In this document: piece after piece, positions 1 to 10,483 of the stretch | Layout of the letters: each line of letters starts with the position of its first letter | Numbering within the stretch: the stretch's first letter is position 1 | Assembly: GCA_018340375.1 (NCBI GenBank) | Contig: JAFFJZ010000004.1 | Span: 49,144,001 to 49,208,000, forward strand | Length of the DNA stretch: 64,000 bases | Reading direction: 5' to 3' | Origin: Gonatopus flavifemur | Lineage: Eukaryota > Arthropoda > Insecta > Hymenoptera > Dryinidae | Notes under the pieces: model-generated | What the model saw: only the letters and a program-made list of their open reading frames with translations | Database searches by the model: none | What the model was told of the DNA's origin: nothing | Made by a program: the position numbers and the translations under genes

Positions 1-860
1 TCAACTACATGCAGTTGAATCAACCATCATGGTGTCAAGTCAACGATTATACTGTCAATCTGATCATACATTCGTTGACTTGACTATGATATTCAGTTAC
101 CCTAACAACAAAATATAATTGATTTTCGATGAAATTGTTTTTTCAGTGCAATTTATGGGAAATAAAAGGAATATTTACGGGATTGAATATTCAATAGCAT
201 TGAATGAGAAATGTCAATTTTAGACTTTATTCCACCGCATTAGCCCTGGTTAAAAAATCCGATAAGATACGATAGAAACCGATTCAGAATTAATCAGACT
301 GCATAGGATCAATCGGAACAGTTCAATCCCCGATTCAAAATCAATAAGAGTTTATCGGAATCTCTTTTCTATAGGTTTCAATCGGGGATTCACCAATTAA
401 AAAATCTGCATTTTATGGGAATTAATCAAACTTCACATAATCTATTGGTATGTATAAGAGATATCTGATTGGATGATTGAAATTTTCTCCATTCCATCAG
501 GCAAACGGTTTTTATCGGAAGTTTCCACAATTTCAATCTATTGGAACTAATGGGAAAATTTGTGAAATTGAATGATGAATGAGTTTCTTATGGAAGATTT
601 CTGACTGCATTTAAGGATGTATCGATTTCATTGATCAATGGGTTTTAATTGGATTATTCCAACATTAAAATTTATTGGAAATAATAGGCAAGTTTACAGA
701 TTCTAAGTCCTATAGGTATGTATCGGCAATAACCGATTCAGTTTTGAAATTTCTTTCATTGCATCAGATCATTGGTTTTCATCGGAATCCCTGGTGACCT
801 CGATGTATTGGAACTAATGGGGAAGTTGCTGGAATAGGAAACTATAATCATAGAATACCA

Positions 861-1500
861 AGAGAATCCAATTAGAAAATATTTCATTGGTATCAATCGG
901 AATTTTTATCAGTGATGGAATATCCATTGGATCCCATTGAAAGATATGTTACTGGTACCAATTATAATTGTAATGATTAATGAAATGCCGATTAAACAAA
1001 TTAAAAAATATTGTGTCCGTACGAATTGGAATTTTTATTATTGATAAAATACCTATTGGATGCTATTGAAAAATATTTGACTGGTATCAATTAGAATCTT
1101 CATGATCATCAACATACCGATTGAATCCAATGGAAAATATTGTATTGGCATCAATCGGAATTTTCATTGGTCATAAAATACCAAGTGAATGCAATTACAC
1201 AATATTTCATTGATATCAATCGGAATAATTATTATTGATAAAATATCAATTGGATCCCATTGAAAAATATTTGACTGGTATCAATTGAAATTTTCATGAT
1301 TGATGAAATACCGATTCAATCCAATTAAAAAATATTTTATTGGTATCCATCGGAATTTTTTATCAATCATAAAATACCCATTGAATCTAATGAGAAAATA
1401 TTGTATTGATATCAATCGGAATTTTTCATCCATCATAAAATACCGATTGAATCCAATTGGAAAATATTTTCTTAGTCTTCATTGGGATTTTTATTATTAA
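861..1500. repeat. 64-65 bp minisatellite, about 10 units
   Basis: Successive units begin with variants of AAAAATATTTTATTGGTATC, followed by AATCGGAATTTTCAT and AAAATACCGATTGAATCC. Spacing between equivalent points is 60-66 bases from about 877 to 1455. Units are roughly 75-85 percent alike by eye, so the array is old or recombining slowly. A 66-residue open frame across four units is a by-product of the repeat. Confidence 0.8.
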
Positions 1501-1628
1501 TGAACTCCCATGCTCTCATTAAGACCGATACAATCCCTCATATGTCCAATGGACTACTGCCAATTGGATCTTATTACTATAGGACACCCATCCCTGACAT
1601 GAGACAGTCATTTAGTTCACATTGATAG

Positions 1629-1735
1629 GAAGCGAACCACGGCATCGAGCGAGCGGGTGTTCCAGATCGATCTTCTAGGTTAAGCAACGACAACTGCGGT
1701 ACAAGGTGGATGGGTGATCACCATGTTAATAACAC
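1629..1735 (+). ncRNA. 5S rRNA-like segment (pseudogene or 5S-derived SINE head)
   Basis: The stretch contains GGTTAAGCAACGAC (1679-1692) and, after CTGCGGTAC, the block GGATGGGTGATCACC (1718-1732). These resemble in order and spacing the internal polymerase III promoter of 5S rRNA (box A around TTAAGCA, then GGATGGGTGACC as box C). The upstream part GAACCACGGCATC loosely resembles the 5S 5-prime stem with CCATACC. The match is partial, so this is either a decayed 5S pseudogene or the head of a 5S-derived (SINE3-like) element. It sits inside the CCCTGG element. Confidence 0.45.
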
Positions 1736-1768
1736 ATAAATGATCGTTTGAATTTATTTCAGCAATAA

Positions 1769-1891
1769 GGGAACGTACCCATACTACGTGACCTTTTTAT
1801 TTGTCTCGTTCCTTGTTGCACCAACTTCAGGCATAATGAGTAAGATAGAGAAGGAAGTAAGAAAAAGGTCACGTGGTATGGGTACGATCCC
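1769..1891. mobile_element. MITE with 3-bp TAA target duplication
   Basis: Terminal inverted repeats of about 30 bp: GGGAACGTACCCATACTACG at the left and the inverse of GGGATCGTACCCATACCACG at the right. TAA flanks both sides (1766-1768 and 1892-1894). A TWA-type 3-bp duplication suggests the PIF/Harbinger superfamily. No coding capacity. Confidence 0.7.
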
Positions 1892-2017
1892 TAATTTGTC
1901 ATACGTAATGATTGAATAAATGATATATGTGTTTGTTTAATTGATATAAAAAGCGCGTATATAATGTATATAAACCGTTCGTTGGTTGGGTTAACAACCA
2001 ATGAAATTCAATAAGAA

Positions 2018-2341
2018 AATCGCGATGCAGGAATCAATTCATTCCGATAAGTTTTTTTTATCGGATTTAATCGGATTTTTTCACCAGGGAAAATGCCGAT
2101 TAAATCCAGTTAAAAATTATTTTATTGGTATCAATGGGAAATTTCCGATGCAGAAACTCAATCCATTCCGATGAAATGTTTTTTTATCGGATTCAATCGG
2201 ATTTTTTAACCAGGGGAAAGACCGATTAAATCCAATTAAAAATTATCTTATTGGTATCAATAGGAAATTTCCGATGCAGAAACTCAATTCATTCCGATAA
2301 AATTTTTTTTTATCGGATTCAATCGGATTGTTTAACCAGGG
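2018..2341. repeat. 126-bp tandem repeat of the element terminus
   Basis: About 2.5 direct copies of a 126-base unit. Each ends in TTTTTATCGGATTYAATCGG, a T-run and CCAGGG, at 2089, 2215 and 2341, exactly 126 bases apart. Each unit carries GATGCAGAAACTCAATTCAT. The terminal repeat of the surrounding element has therefore been duplicated in tandem. Confidence 0.8.
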
Positions 2342-2382
2342 AAGCACCTGAATTCTGAGGAAAGTGTTAATGTGTAAATATA

Positions 2383-2432
2383 TGTATATATATTTATATG
2401 TAATATATATATATATACATATATATATATAA
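2383..2432. repeat. TA-rich microsatellite, left palindrome arm
   Basis: ATATATAC-type tract, mirrored at 4256-4315 in the other arm. The two tracts differ slightly in length, as expected of independently slipping microsatellites. Confidence 0.8.
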
Positions 2433-4255
2433 CTTAATAGAACCAATTATCGTACCACTTCTTTAACCGGTGCCATTACAGCCTGACTCGGATTTTGAAG
2501 AGGAGGTCCAGGCTTACTTCGTATAGTTGGTGTTGATGGATTTGAGATACTTGGATTGTACAGGTGATCTAAGACAACTGTAAATTCCTTGTAAATGTCT
2601 AATCTGAAAATAAGTTGGAAAGACATTGAACAAGAATTAGAAAAAAAAATCCTGGTTTAGGTAGATTCTATGATCCATACATCACTCCAATAAGTATAAA
2701 GATTCAATAAAATTAGAGATTCTTCTGATCAACCCAAATATCAAAGTTTGAATAGAAAAAATCCTGTTTATCGATGCAAGTCTTGGTAGAAATCCCAAAA
2801 GTGCTGTACATTTGTTGAGAAATGTGTGTAAGTGCTTACTTTGTACTAAAATTGTTCTGTTAGAGCAAGAGGTGTTCAAATATGTACAATTTTTCCATAT
2901 TTATTGTGCTAGAATTGTACTTATTACACAATATGAATCACTGCGATGAAGGGCTGAAGGCTTTGATTTTGAAGTTCATCAAAAGAGCCACTAATTTGAA
3001 TCAATCTCACTATGATTCAAATGAGAAGTACAAAACACAAGTTGATCAAATTTCCTTATCAATACTCCCATAATAGTTACATGAAGTGCGCACCTTCAAC
3101 ATAAAAACGTGGCCTCAAGAAAATATCTCATCGACTCACCTTTTTCTGGATATGTACAATCCCTTGAATTATTTCCATTAATCTTTGTAGCAAACCCAAA
3201 TTTTAAATGTGCTATAAACATCATCAGAGTTCTAAGATGGATAATATTTATAATACATTTGGAACTTGGGTTTGATACAAAGGTTAACCCGTACCCCAAA
3301 TTTACTCCATTCTGAACCGAAATACTACATTTTTACTTCAATTTTTTGGAGTATTTTGGTTCAGAATGGAGTAAATTTCCCTACGGGAACCAAAAAATTA
3401 TAACTGCTAATACTATGTCGCAAGGCTTAATCTTTATCACAAAAACCCATAAATATAAATACAAATTGGAAATATCCTTTCCAATGATAAAAGTTTATAG
3501 AAATAATTCAAGAGATTGTACATATTTAGCGAAAGGTGAGTCGATGAACTGTTTTCTTGAGGCTCTTTTTTTTATGTTGAAGGTTATGTTTTTCATGTTA
3601 CACTTCATGTCACTATTATGGGAGTATTGACAGGGAAATTTGATCAACTTGTGTTTTGTACTTCTCATTTGAATCATAGTGAGATTGATTCAAATTAGTG
3701 GCTCTTTTGATGAACTTCAAAATCAAAGCCTTCAGCCCTTCATCGCAGTGATTCATATTGTGTAATAAGTACAATTCTAGCACAATAAATATGGAAAAAT
3801 TGTACATATTTGAACACCTCTTGCTCTAACAGAACAATTTTAGTACAAAGTAAGCACTTACACACATTTCTCAACAAATGTACAGCACTTTTGGGATTTC
3901 TACCAAGACTTGTATCGATAAACAGGATTTTTTCTATTCAAACTTTGATATTTGGGTTGATCAGAAGAATCTCCAATTTTATTGAATCTTTATACTTATT
4001 GGAGTGATGTATGGATCATAGAATCTACCTAAACCAGGAATTTTTTTTCTAATTCTTGTTCAATGTCTTTCCAACTTATTTTCAGATTAGACATTTACAA
4101 GGAATTTACAGTTGTCTTAGATCACCTGTACAATCCAAGTATCTCAAATCCATCAACACCAACTATACGAAGTAAGCCTGGACCTCCTCTTCAAAATCCG
4201 AGTCAGGCTGTAATGGCACCGGTTAAAGAAGTGGTACGATAAATGGTTCTGTTGA

Positions 4256-4315
4256 GTTATATATATATATATGTACATATATATATATATATTACATATA
4301 AATATATATACATAT
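4256..4315. repeat. TA-rich microsatellite, right palindrome arm
   Basis: Counterpart of the tract at 2383-2432 within the inverted arm. Confidence 0.8.
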
Positions 4316-4354
4316 ATTTACACATTAACACTTTCCTCAGAATTCAGGTGCTTC

Positions 4355-4930
4355 TCTCATGAACCTTAGGCGTAATGAAAATTTTTGGAATATGTGATAG
4401 ATATTTTCGCGATTTTCAAGTATTGTATACATATTGAAGCCAATGGAAGTCGCATACTCAAATACGAGAATGCCTCGAAAAATTCCTTCTCTATAGCATG
4501 CATTTGACATAATCATTTAATCATCAGAGTGAAACAACCAAAAAGTTTTGTAAAGTTTCTAATTTTCATAAACCTATAATAAACAATTTGCAAGATAGCG
4601 GGTTAAAAACTTTGTACTGTGAAGTTTTGTAATGTAATTTCATATTCGAATCTATCCTTGAGACGTCAAAAATATGGTTTAGAGATACTGTCCCCTCTAC
4701 CTGAAGAGGAATGGATGACTCTCTTCATAATTTAACGTACAAATCTTTTTTAACGCATGGCCAGAATATAATATTAAAGAAATGATATAATTTGTATGAA
4801 TTTTGGGTGCACGAACTCATGGACGATGCGTTACATTCCTCGTGTGAAATTCTTCACGTGTCTGCATACACTTGGATGATCGGGAGAGAGGACTTTATTG
4901 AGAACTGGTTGCTCTTGCTGCCCCTTCGCT
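4355..4930. other. AT-rich spacer, nothing recognised
   Basis: No open frame, inverted repeat or tandem structure stands out. Confidence 0.5.
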
Positions 4931-5082
4931 GGAAGCATATCCAGTGTTCTTTGTAGTTTTTTCCAATTCTTTTCTATCTCAAATTCCTTACTTGGTAGAG
5001 AATCAATGTTCACAGAGAAACAAAATCAAACACGCTGTAAGAAACATCTAATATACATGACCCATTGAAAGTTGGAAAAAAT

Positions 5083-5346
5083 CACAGTCTTCTATAAGAG
5101 TACTATGTTCAGCGTAGAGAAAATATACTTTTCATTGTAACAGTCCTATGCTGAATGTTATGACAACACAAAACTTTTGTAAACTGTTCACATCCAGCGT
5201 AGGAAACTTCAACACCTCTGCTGGATGTGAACAGATTACAAAAGTTTTGTGATATCATAACTTTAAGCGAGGACTGTTACAATCAAAAGTATATTTTCTC
5301 CACGCTGAGCACAATACTTTTATGGGAGACTGTGATTTTCTCCAAT
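5083..5346. repeat. P hairpin copy 1
   Basis: The left arm runs from ACAGTCTTCTATAAGAGTAC through AACAGTCCTATGCTGAATG to CTGTTCACATCCAGC. The right arm gives the inverse, ending GGGAGACTGTGATTTTCTCC. The central loop is about AACTTCAACACC. Confidence 0.8.
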
Positions 5347-5466
5347 TTTCAATGAATCATGTATATTAAATGTTTTATTACATTGTGTTTGATTTCATTT
5401 TCCTCTGAACATTGATTTTCTTCCAAGTAAGGAATTTGAGATAGAAAAGAATTGGAAAAACTTACA

Positions 5467-5722
5467 AAGAATACTGTGAAAACATTTCATATGAAATTAC
5501 ACAATAAATCATTGGTAATATATTAGCCAATATCATATTGTGAAGTTTGTAACTTTTTCTGATGGTTCACAATGTTATTTTACCACAAATTGTAATTTTT
5601 CACAATATAGGACTGTAAAAAGCTACAATGTTCTGTAAAAACCCACAATATATCATTGGCTAACATACTGCCAATGATCCATTGTGTAATTTTATATGAA
5701 ATGTTTTCACAGTATTCTTTGT
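5467..5722. repeat. Q hairpin copy 1
   Basis: The arm AGAATACTGTGAAAACATTT with ACACAATAAATCATTGG is mirrored by CCAATGATCCATTGTGTAAT and GAAATGTTTTCACAGTATTC. Confidence 0.75.
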
Positions 5723-5849
5723 AAGTTTTTCCAATTCTTCTCTATCTCAAATTGCTTACTTGGTAGGAAATCAATGTTCAGAGAAAAATTGAATCACACA
5801 CAATGTAATAAAACATTTAACATACATTACCCATCCAATCTTTGAAAAA

Positions 5850-6113
5850 ATCAGTCTTTGGTGAAAGTACTGTGTTCAGCGGAGAGAAGATATACTTTTT
5901 ATTGTAACAGTCCTACGCTCAATGTTATGATATCACCAAACCCTTGTAAACTTTCAACATCCAGCGTAAGAAACATTATCACTTATGCTGGATGCGAACA
6001 GATTACAAAAGTTTTGTGATATCATAACTTTAAGCGTAGGACTGTTACAATGAAAAGTATATTTTCTCTACGCTGAGCACAATACTCTTATGGGAGACTG
6101 TGATTTTCTCCAA
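5850..6113. repeat. P hairpin copy 2
   Basis: Same arms and loop plan as the copy at 5083-5346, with scattered substitutions. Confidence 0.8.
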
Positions 6114-6231
6114 CTTTCAATGAGTCATGTATATTGAATGCTTTATTACATTGTGTTTGATTTCATTTTCCTCTGAACATTGATTTCCTTCCAAGTAAGG
6201 AATTTGAGATAGAAAAGAATTGGAAAAACTT

Positions 6232-6612
6232 ACAAAGAATACTGTGAAAACATTTTATGTAAAATTACACAATAAATCATTGGTAATATATTAGCCAATA
6301 CCATATTGTGAAATTTGTAATTTTTTCTAATGGTTCATAACATCATTTCAACAAAAATTGTAATTTTTCACAAAATAGGATTGCGAAAAGCTACAATGTT
6401 CTGTGAAAACCCACAATATACTATTGGCTAACATACTGCCGATGATTCATTGCAGCTTTTCACAATCCTATATTGTGAAAAATTACAATTTTTGGTAAAA
6501 TAACATTATGAACCATTAGAAAAAATTACAAACTTCACAATATGATATTGGCTAATATACTACCAATAATATATTGTGTAATTTCATATGAAATGTTTCC
6601 ACAGTATTCTTT
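6232..6612. repeat. Q hairpin copy 2 with internal duplication
   Basis: Same outer arms as the Q copy at 5467-5722, but longer: the segment around GCTTTTCACAATCCTATATTG (6455-6480) adds an extra inverted copy of the inner arm. Confidence 0.7.
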
Positions 6613-6748
6613 GTAACTTTTCCAATTCTTTTCTATCTTAAATTCCTTACTTGGAAGAAAATCAATGTTCAGAGAAAAATGAAACCAAACACAATCTAAT
6701 AAAACATTTAATATACATTACCCATCCAAAGTTTGGAAAAATCAGTCT

Positions 6749-6985
6749 TCCGTGAAAGTACTGTGCTCAGCGAAGAGAAAATATACTTTTTATTGTAACA
6801 GTCCTACGCTCAAAGTTATGATATGATAAAACTTTTTTAATCTGTTCACATCCAGCATAGGTGATAAAGTTTCCTACGCTGGATGTGAACAGTTTACAAG
6901 AGTTTTGTGATATCATAACATTGAGCGTAGGGCTGTTACAATCAAAAGTATATTTCCCTAATGCTGAACACAGTACTTTCACAGT
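6749..6985. repeat. P hairpin copy 3
   Basis: Third copy of the P hairpin. Arms contain ACTGTGCTCAGCG on the left and the related GCTGAACACAGTACTTTCAC on the right. Confidence 0.75.
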
Positions 6986-7001
6986 ATATTGTGATTTTTC
7001 C

Positions 7002-7620
7002 AAACTTTGAATAGGTAATGTACATTGAATATTTTCTGCAGTCTAGCCCTAACGTGTTCTGTAAACATGGAAGAAACATAAAAATGGAATTCTCCATAGT
7101 TTTCTTTGGAAAATTTCGTACAGAGCAATGTATCAAACATTCTGTTTCTACATTTTCTGTGAACATTGATGAAATAATCTCAATATTCAAGCGCGGGTGT
7201 TTTTAAGTATTTATATAATATTTATATGCTTTACACATAGTACACAATATTTACAGTGTGTTACCTGAGTGGAGTAAATAAATTTTTATAATTCTCAAAT
7301 TCTTATGAAGCACATTCAAAAGTATATTTATAACACGTAATAGAAACATAAAATACTGTGAAGTGCAAAATTGTACAGTATGATTTGTAAAATATGGATT
7401 ATGAAACCAATTTTGGTATGTAAAGCGGATATATATGTTGAAATTTTCCACTTACTGAATACACACCTTTTGTTATAAATATACTTTCGAACATTGGCTA
7501 ACTTGATCTAATTCCAAGTAACTACCTTCAATTTACTCATAATATATTTATTTTCAAATTCCAATGATAACTTTTTTCATTTCAGATACTTAATTATTTG
7601 ATTCATAGGAATGTTAAGTT
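7002..7620. other. AT-rich spacer, nothing recognised
   Basis: The first 180 bases may be a decayed extension of the hairpin array (GTGAACATTGATGAAAT resembles the box). The remainder shows no recognisable gene or repeat. Confidence 0.4.
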
Positions 7621-7621
7621 A

Positions 7622-7752
7622 CCCTGGTAAAAACGAAGTGTAACAAAATACATTTGCGATGCATTCCACGGCGCGAAACACCACTCCGGGTACATTCGGA
7701 TGAACCTAGCATTGCACTGTAACTACAGTATAACACTTTATTTTCACCAGGG
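7622..7752. mobile_element. 131-bp MITE, TA target duplication
   Basis: Left end CCCTGGTAAAAACGAAGTGT, right end the inverse of CCCTGGTGAAAATAAAGTGT. TA flanks both sides (7620-7621 and 7753-7754). Non-coding. Confidence 0.8.
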
Positions 7753-8014
7753 TATGAATGGAATTTCATTTTCAGTTGAGAAAAATCAATATCAGATGAG
7801 ATGCTTGAATTCATAATGAAATTTTGTAAAAAATGATTATAAATGAAGAACAAGCATTTGTATCATTTTTATTCATTTTATACTGAGTTGAATTGTGAAT
7901 TTATTCATTCTAATTAATATTGACTTTTGTCATTGAAATTGTATTTTGTTAATAAGTTAACATTTTCAAAAATCAGGAAATTAAATATCTGAAATGGAAA
8001 AAATTATTATACAT

Positions 8015-8406
8015 CCCGTACAGCACAACCACCGATCCTCCACCTAGGACTTCGGTGGACCAGAGGTGGAGAATTGGTGGAGAAATGGGAGCCGTGGAAA
8101 TAAGGGAGAAATAAGGGAGAGTCTCCGTTGAGGCAACGGAGAGGCGACGGAGAAATGTCCGCCCCCTGTATTTTCGATATAATTCTTATTGGTGCATTTA
8201 CGTAACCAAATCTGAATGTATGAATTCACGAATTCAAGTTTTACTGAAAATACAGGGGGCGGACATTTCTCCGTCGCCTCTCCGTTGCCTCAACGGAGAC
8301 TCTCCCTTATTTCTCCCTTATTTCCACGGCTCCCATTTCTCCACCAATTCTCCGCCTCTAGTCCACCGAAGTCTTAGGTGGAGGATCGGTGGTTGTGCTG
8401 TACGGG
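8015..8406. mobile_element. Foldback element with 165-bp arms
   Basis: The left arm starts CCCGTACAGCACAACCACCG and runs through ACGGAGAAATGTCCGCCCCC. The right arm is its inverse, ending GTGCTGTACGGG. The arms differ at only a few positions and enclose a loop of about 60-70 bases. AT flanks both ends, consistent with a 2-bp duplication. Arms are strikingly GC-rich (CTCCGTTGCCTCAACGGAG) compared with the neighbourhood. Confidence 0.85.
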
Positions 8407-8522
8407 ATATAACTGTATCTATATATCTATCACACGTACATTCAGTACCCTGCATGTGTGTGTAGCAGCCTATGAGATTCCCCGCTCACATACGAGGACG
8501 TATTTGCGTAGGTAAAATTCCC

Positions 8523-8999
8523 TGTGGGCGCTAGCTTGGTCACGCGGTGGCATTTGACGCATGAAATGCGGACGCACCCCAAGTCTAGTAACTTTCTTGA
8601 CTAAGCTGAACACGACGGCCGACGGAAGAGGAGAACCGTTCCAACATTTGCCTCGGCAACACCTCGACTAATATTTCTCCCTCGAGATATCACGTACACG
8701 ATATTGCGGCTTTATATTCGATTCTAATTCTCTACTGCATATCATGCTACAAGTTATTGCTAATAAACGTAGTTATCCGGTGATGATTTATTTTATTGTG
8801 TCGAATTAATAAATATATACACTCTTACGTTTTAAATCTTGTGCATCAGTGACTCTTATCCAGTTCTATCATTACTCGGTTATTGGCATGTAGGACAATA
8901 ATCAGGACACGCAATTCCAGAGGATTACAGTTAACGATTATCCAACGCATATCAATCATCTATTGAATAAAGTTCAATAGTCTATTCAAATACCCTACA
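8523..8999 (+). repeat. 5-prime LTR, 477 bp
   Basis: Begins TGTGGGCGCTAGC and ends CAAATACCCTACA, with the TG...CA termini usual for LTRs. AATAAA-type words at about 8760 and 8806 and TTGAATAAAGTTC near 8966 are candidate polyadenylation signals. Same length and apparently the same sequence as the LTR at 14708-15184. Confidence 0.97.
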
Positions 9000-9003
9000 T
9001 AAT

Positions 9004-9021
9004 TGGTGACCCCGACGTGAT
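9004..9021 (+). other. Primer-binding site complementary to tRNA-Trp
   Basis: TGGTGACCCCGACGTGAT, starting four bases after the LTR. It is the complement of the 3-prime end of animal tRNA-Trp (18 matching bases including CCA). tRNA-Trp is not the usual primer of insect gypsy elements. Confidence 0.75.
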
Positions 9022-10483
9022 CGTTGGATTTTCCAAGTGAATCAACCCGCTCAAATATCGATACTTTGGTAATTCGCGAGTGCATCAAAATCAATTGGTG
9101 ACTCTGTACATTCATCGAAACGGTGAATCCCAGTTTTTCTGGATGTCTGAGTGCAAAGTGTCAATTTATTCCAATGACTAAAGGCAACAAGCAATTCTGC
9201 GAACAAGCCAACAGTCGAATTACGAGGTAACGAGAGTGCTGAACATCTCGTAAAATGTACGACACACAAACAGTCGTAATCACGGAGGAACTTGGACATT
9301 TCTCCAATCCATAAAGCGCCGAGAGGTCCTGAAAGACATAAAGGTGTAAAAAAGGAAGATTGACGCCATTGTCCGCCATTTTGGACGCCATCCAGTACGC
9401 GTCTCACGTTGTTGCCGAGGGACGGCCATCTTGGACGCGTTACTTTCTCCTCGCTGTTACCATGCAGCCAATTCAAGCGACGCCATATTGATGACGTCAC
9501 ATACATCGTTTTCACGTAAACGATATTTCGAACCTTGCAAGGAAGCCACCGAGCCGACGTCACACACCGGCTCTACCGATACGCATTTTGGGGCATCATC
9601 AACGTTGAGCCACACTCTGACTGCGCCAAATACACGCGTGTAACCGATGTATAATTCAACTTCAAGGTTTGACGCAAAACTATTTTTGAAACGATAATAT
9701 ATTGTAACTGCGATTTTATTCATTTCTTTTCTTATTTTTATGTTCTTTTTAATTAATGTGTCAGAGTGCATCTTTCGGGTTTATAATGAATCATTCTGTT
9801 GTATAATAGATTTTCGATCAAAATAACGATATTCACATGTTGACAAAGATTCGACATTGAACTCTTGACTTATGTATACCTTTTTCTTATGTTGTGCGAA
9901 TCATTGACATTCAGTTTTTTTTTTTTTTTTTCTTTTCACTCGAACGCGTTAGATACTTTATAATGTTTGAGTTGACATGTGTCTCGGTTTATTCTTCTAC
10001 GTTCAACATACGGTGAATCACGAGACAAATCGTTTGTAATCGACGACACGTCACACGTCCATGATTTAGTTCACAAATCGTACATTTAAAGAGGTGATAT
10101 ACATTTCAACTCATGCATTGGCACAGATTGTAAATTTAATAATATGTTTATTAATTTATGATTGCTTTCCAATGAAACATTTGATATATCCATGGTTTCA
10201 AGTACATGTCTGGTGATTTTTCGGTCGAGACTTGCGAGGTTGACATCTCGTCAGGAAAAAGAAAAAAAAATTTTTTTTTTTGTTTTCTTTTTCTTCTCTT
10301 TTAATCTTGACCAACGGTGTGCACGTCCAAGAGACTTTTGGTTCATGGTACGACCCGAAATAAATGTCGACACTTATTGAGTTCATTTTAATTATTCTAA
10401 ATTTGATCGTCGCGTACATTTTGATCCAATTCTTTTGCGGTTGTGTTTTTGCTCCTACTCGGACGGTTTTTGCCATCGATAAG
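9022..10483 (+). other. Long untranslated leader of the LTR element
   Basis: About 1.46 kb between primer-binding site and gag. Open frames here are short and mostly antisense, with no recognisable domain. It has a T-run near 9917 and an A/T-run near 10257. Confidence 0.7.

Larger units (their letters stand above)
244..2341. mobile_element. CCCTGG-ended repeat-filled element
   Basis: The left end reads CCCTGGTTAAAAAATCCGAT and the right end is its imperfect inverse (ATCGGATTGTTTAACCAGGG). The interior is almost entirely degenerate copies of words such as ATCAATCGGAATTTT and CCGATTGAATCCAAT. No coding sequence is visible, so it looks like a large non-autonomous element or an amplified satellite captured between terminal inverted repeats. 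The right end exists in three tandem versions (ending 2089, 2215 and 2341), so the true boundary is ambiguous, and no matching target duplication is seen. Confidence 0.5.
2341..4354. repeat. 2-kb long palindrome (foldback)
   Basis: The left arm from GAAGCACCTGAATTCTGAGG is matched base by base in inverted order by the right arm ending CCTCAGAATTCAGGTGCTTC. The arms stay near identical to about 3300 on one side and 3360 on the other and meet around GGTTCAGAATGGAGTAAATT; a stretch near 3080-3300 against 3370-3610 is more diverged. Both arms carry the same TA-rich microsatellite. The 63-65 residue open frames recur once per arm and match nothing I recognise. No transposase is present. Confidence 0.85.
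4930..7000. repeat. Higher-order array of alternating hairpins
   Basis: A box containing CCAATTCTTTTCTATCTCAA and CTTACTTGG recurs in alternating orientation near 4960, 5430 (inverted), 5735, 6195 (inverted) and 6625. Between the boxes lie two kinds of hairpin, P (about 250 bp, CTGTTCACATCCAGCGTAGG) and Q (about 250-370 bp, ATGAAATTACACAATAAATC), in the order box-P-box-Q-box-P-box-Q-box-P. P hairpins start about 770 and 895 bases apart, so the higher-order unit is itself tandemly repeated. No coding sequence. Confidence 0.8.

Noticed and set aside
244..2341. 2-bp duplication around the CCCTGG element
   Set aside because: Flanks AG and AA do not match at any of the three possible right ends.
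2243..2446. 67-residue minus-strand frame rich in Y and I
   Set aside because: Translation of a TA microsatellite.
8220..8465. 81-residue plus-strand frame in the foldback element
   Set aside because: Mirrored by an equivalent frame in the other arm; produced by the inverted repeat.
9051..9563. 170-residue minus-strand open frame in the LTR element leader
   Set aside because: No recognisable domain; antisense to the leader and overlapping other short frames, so likely chance.
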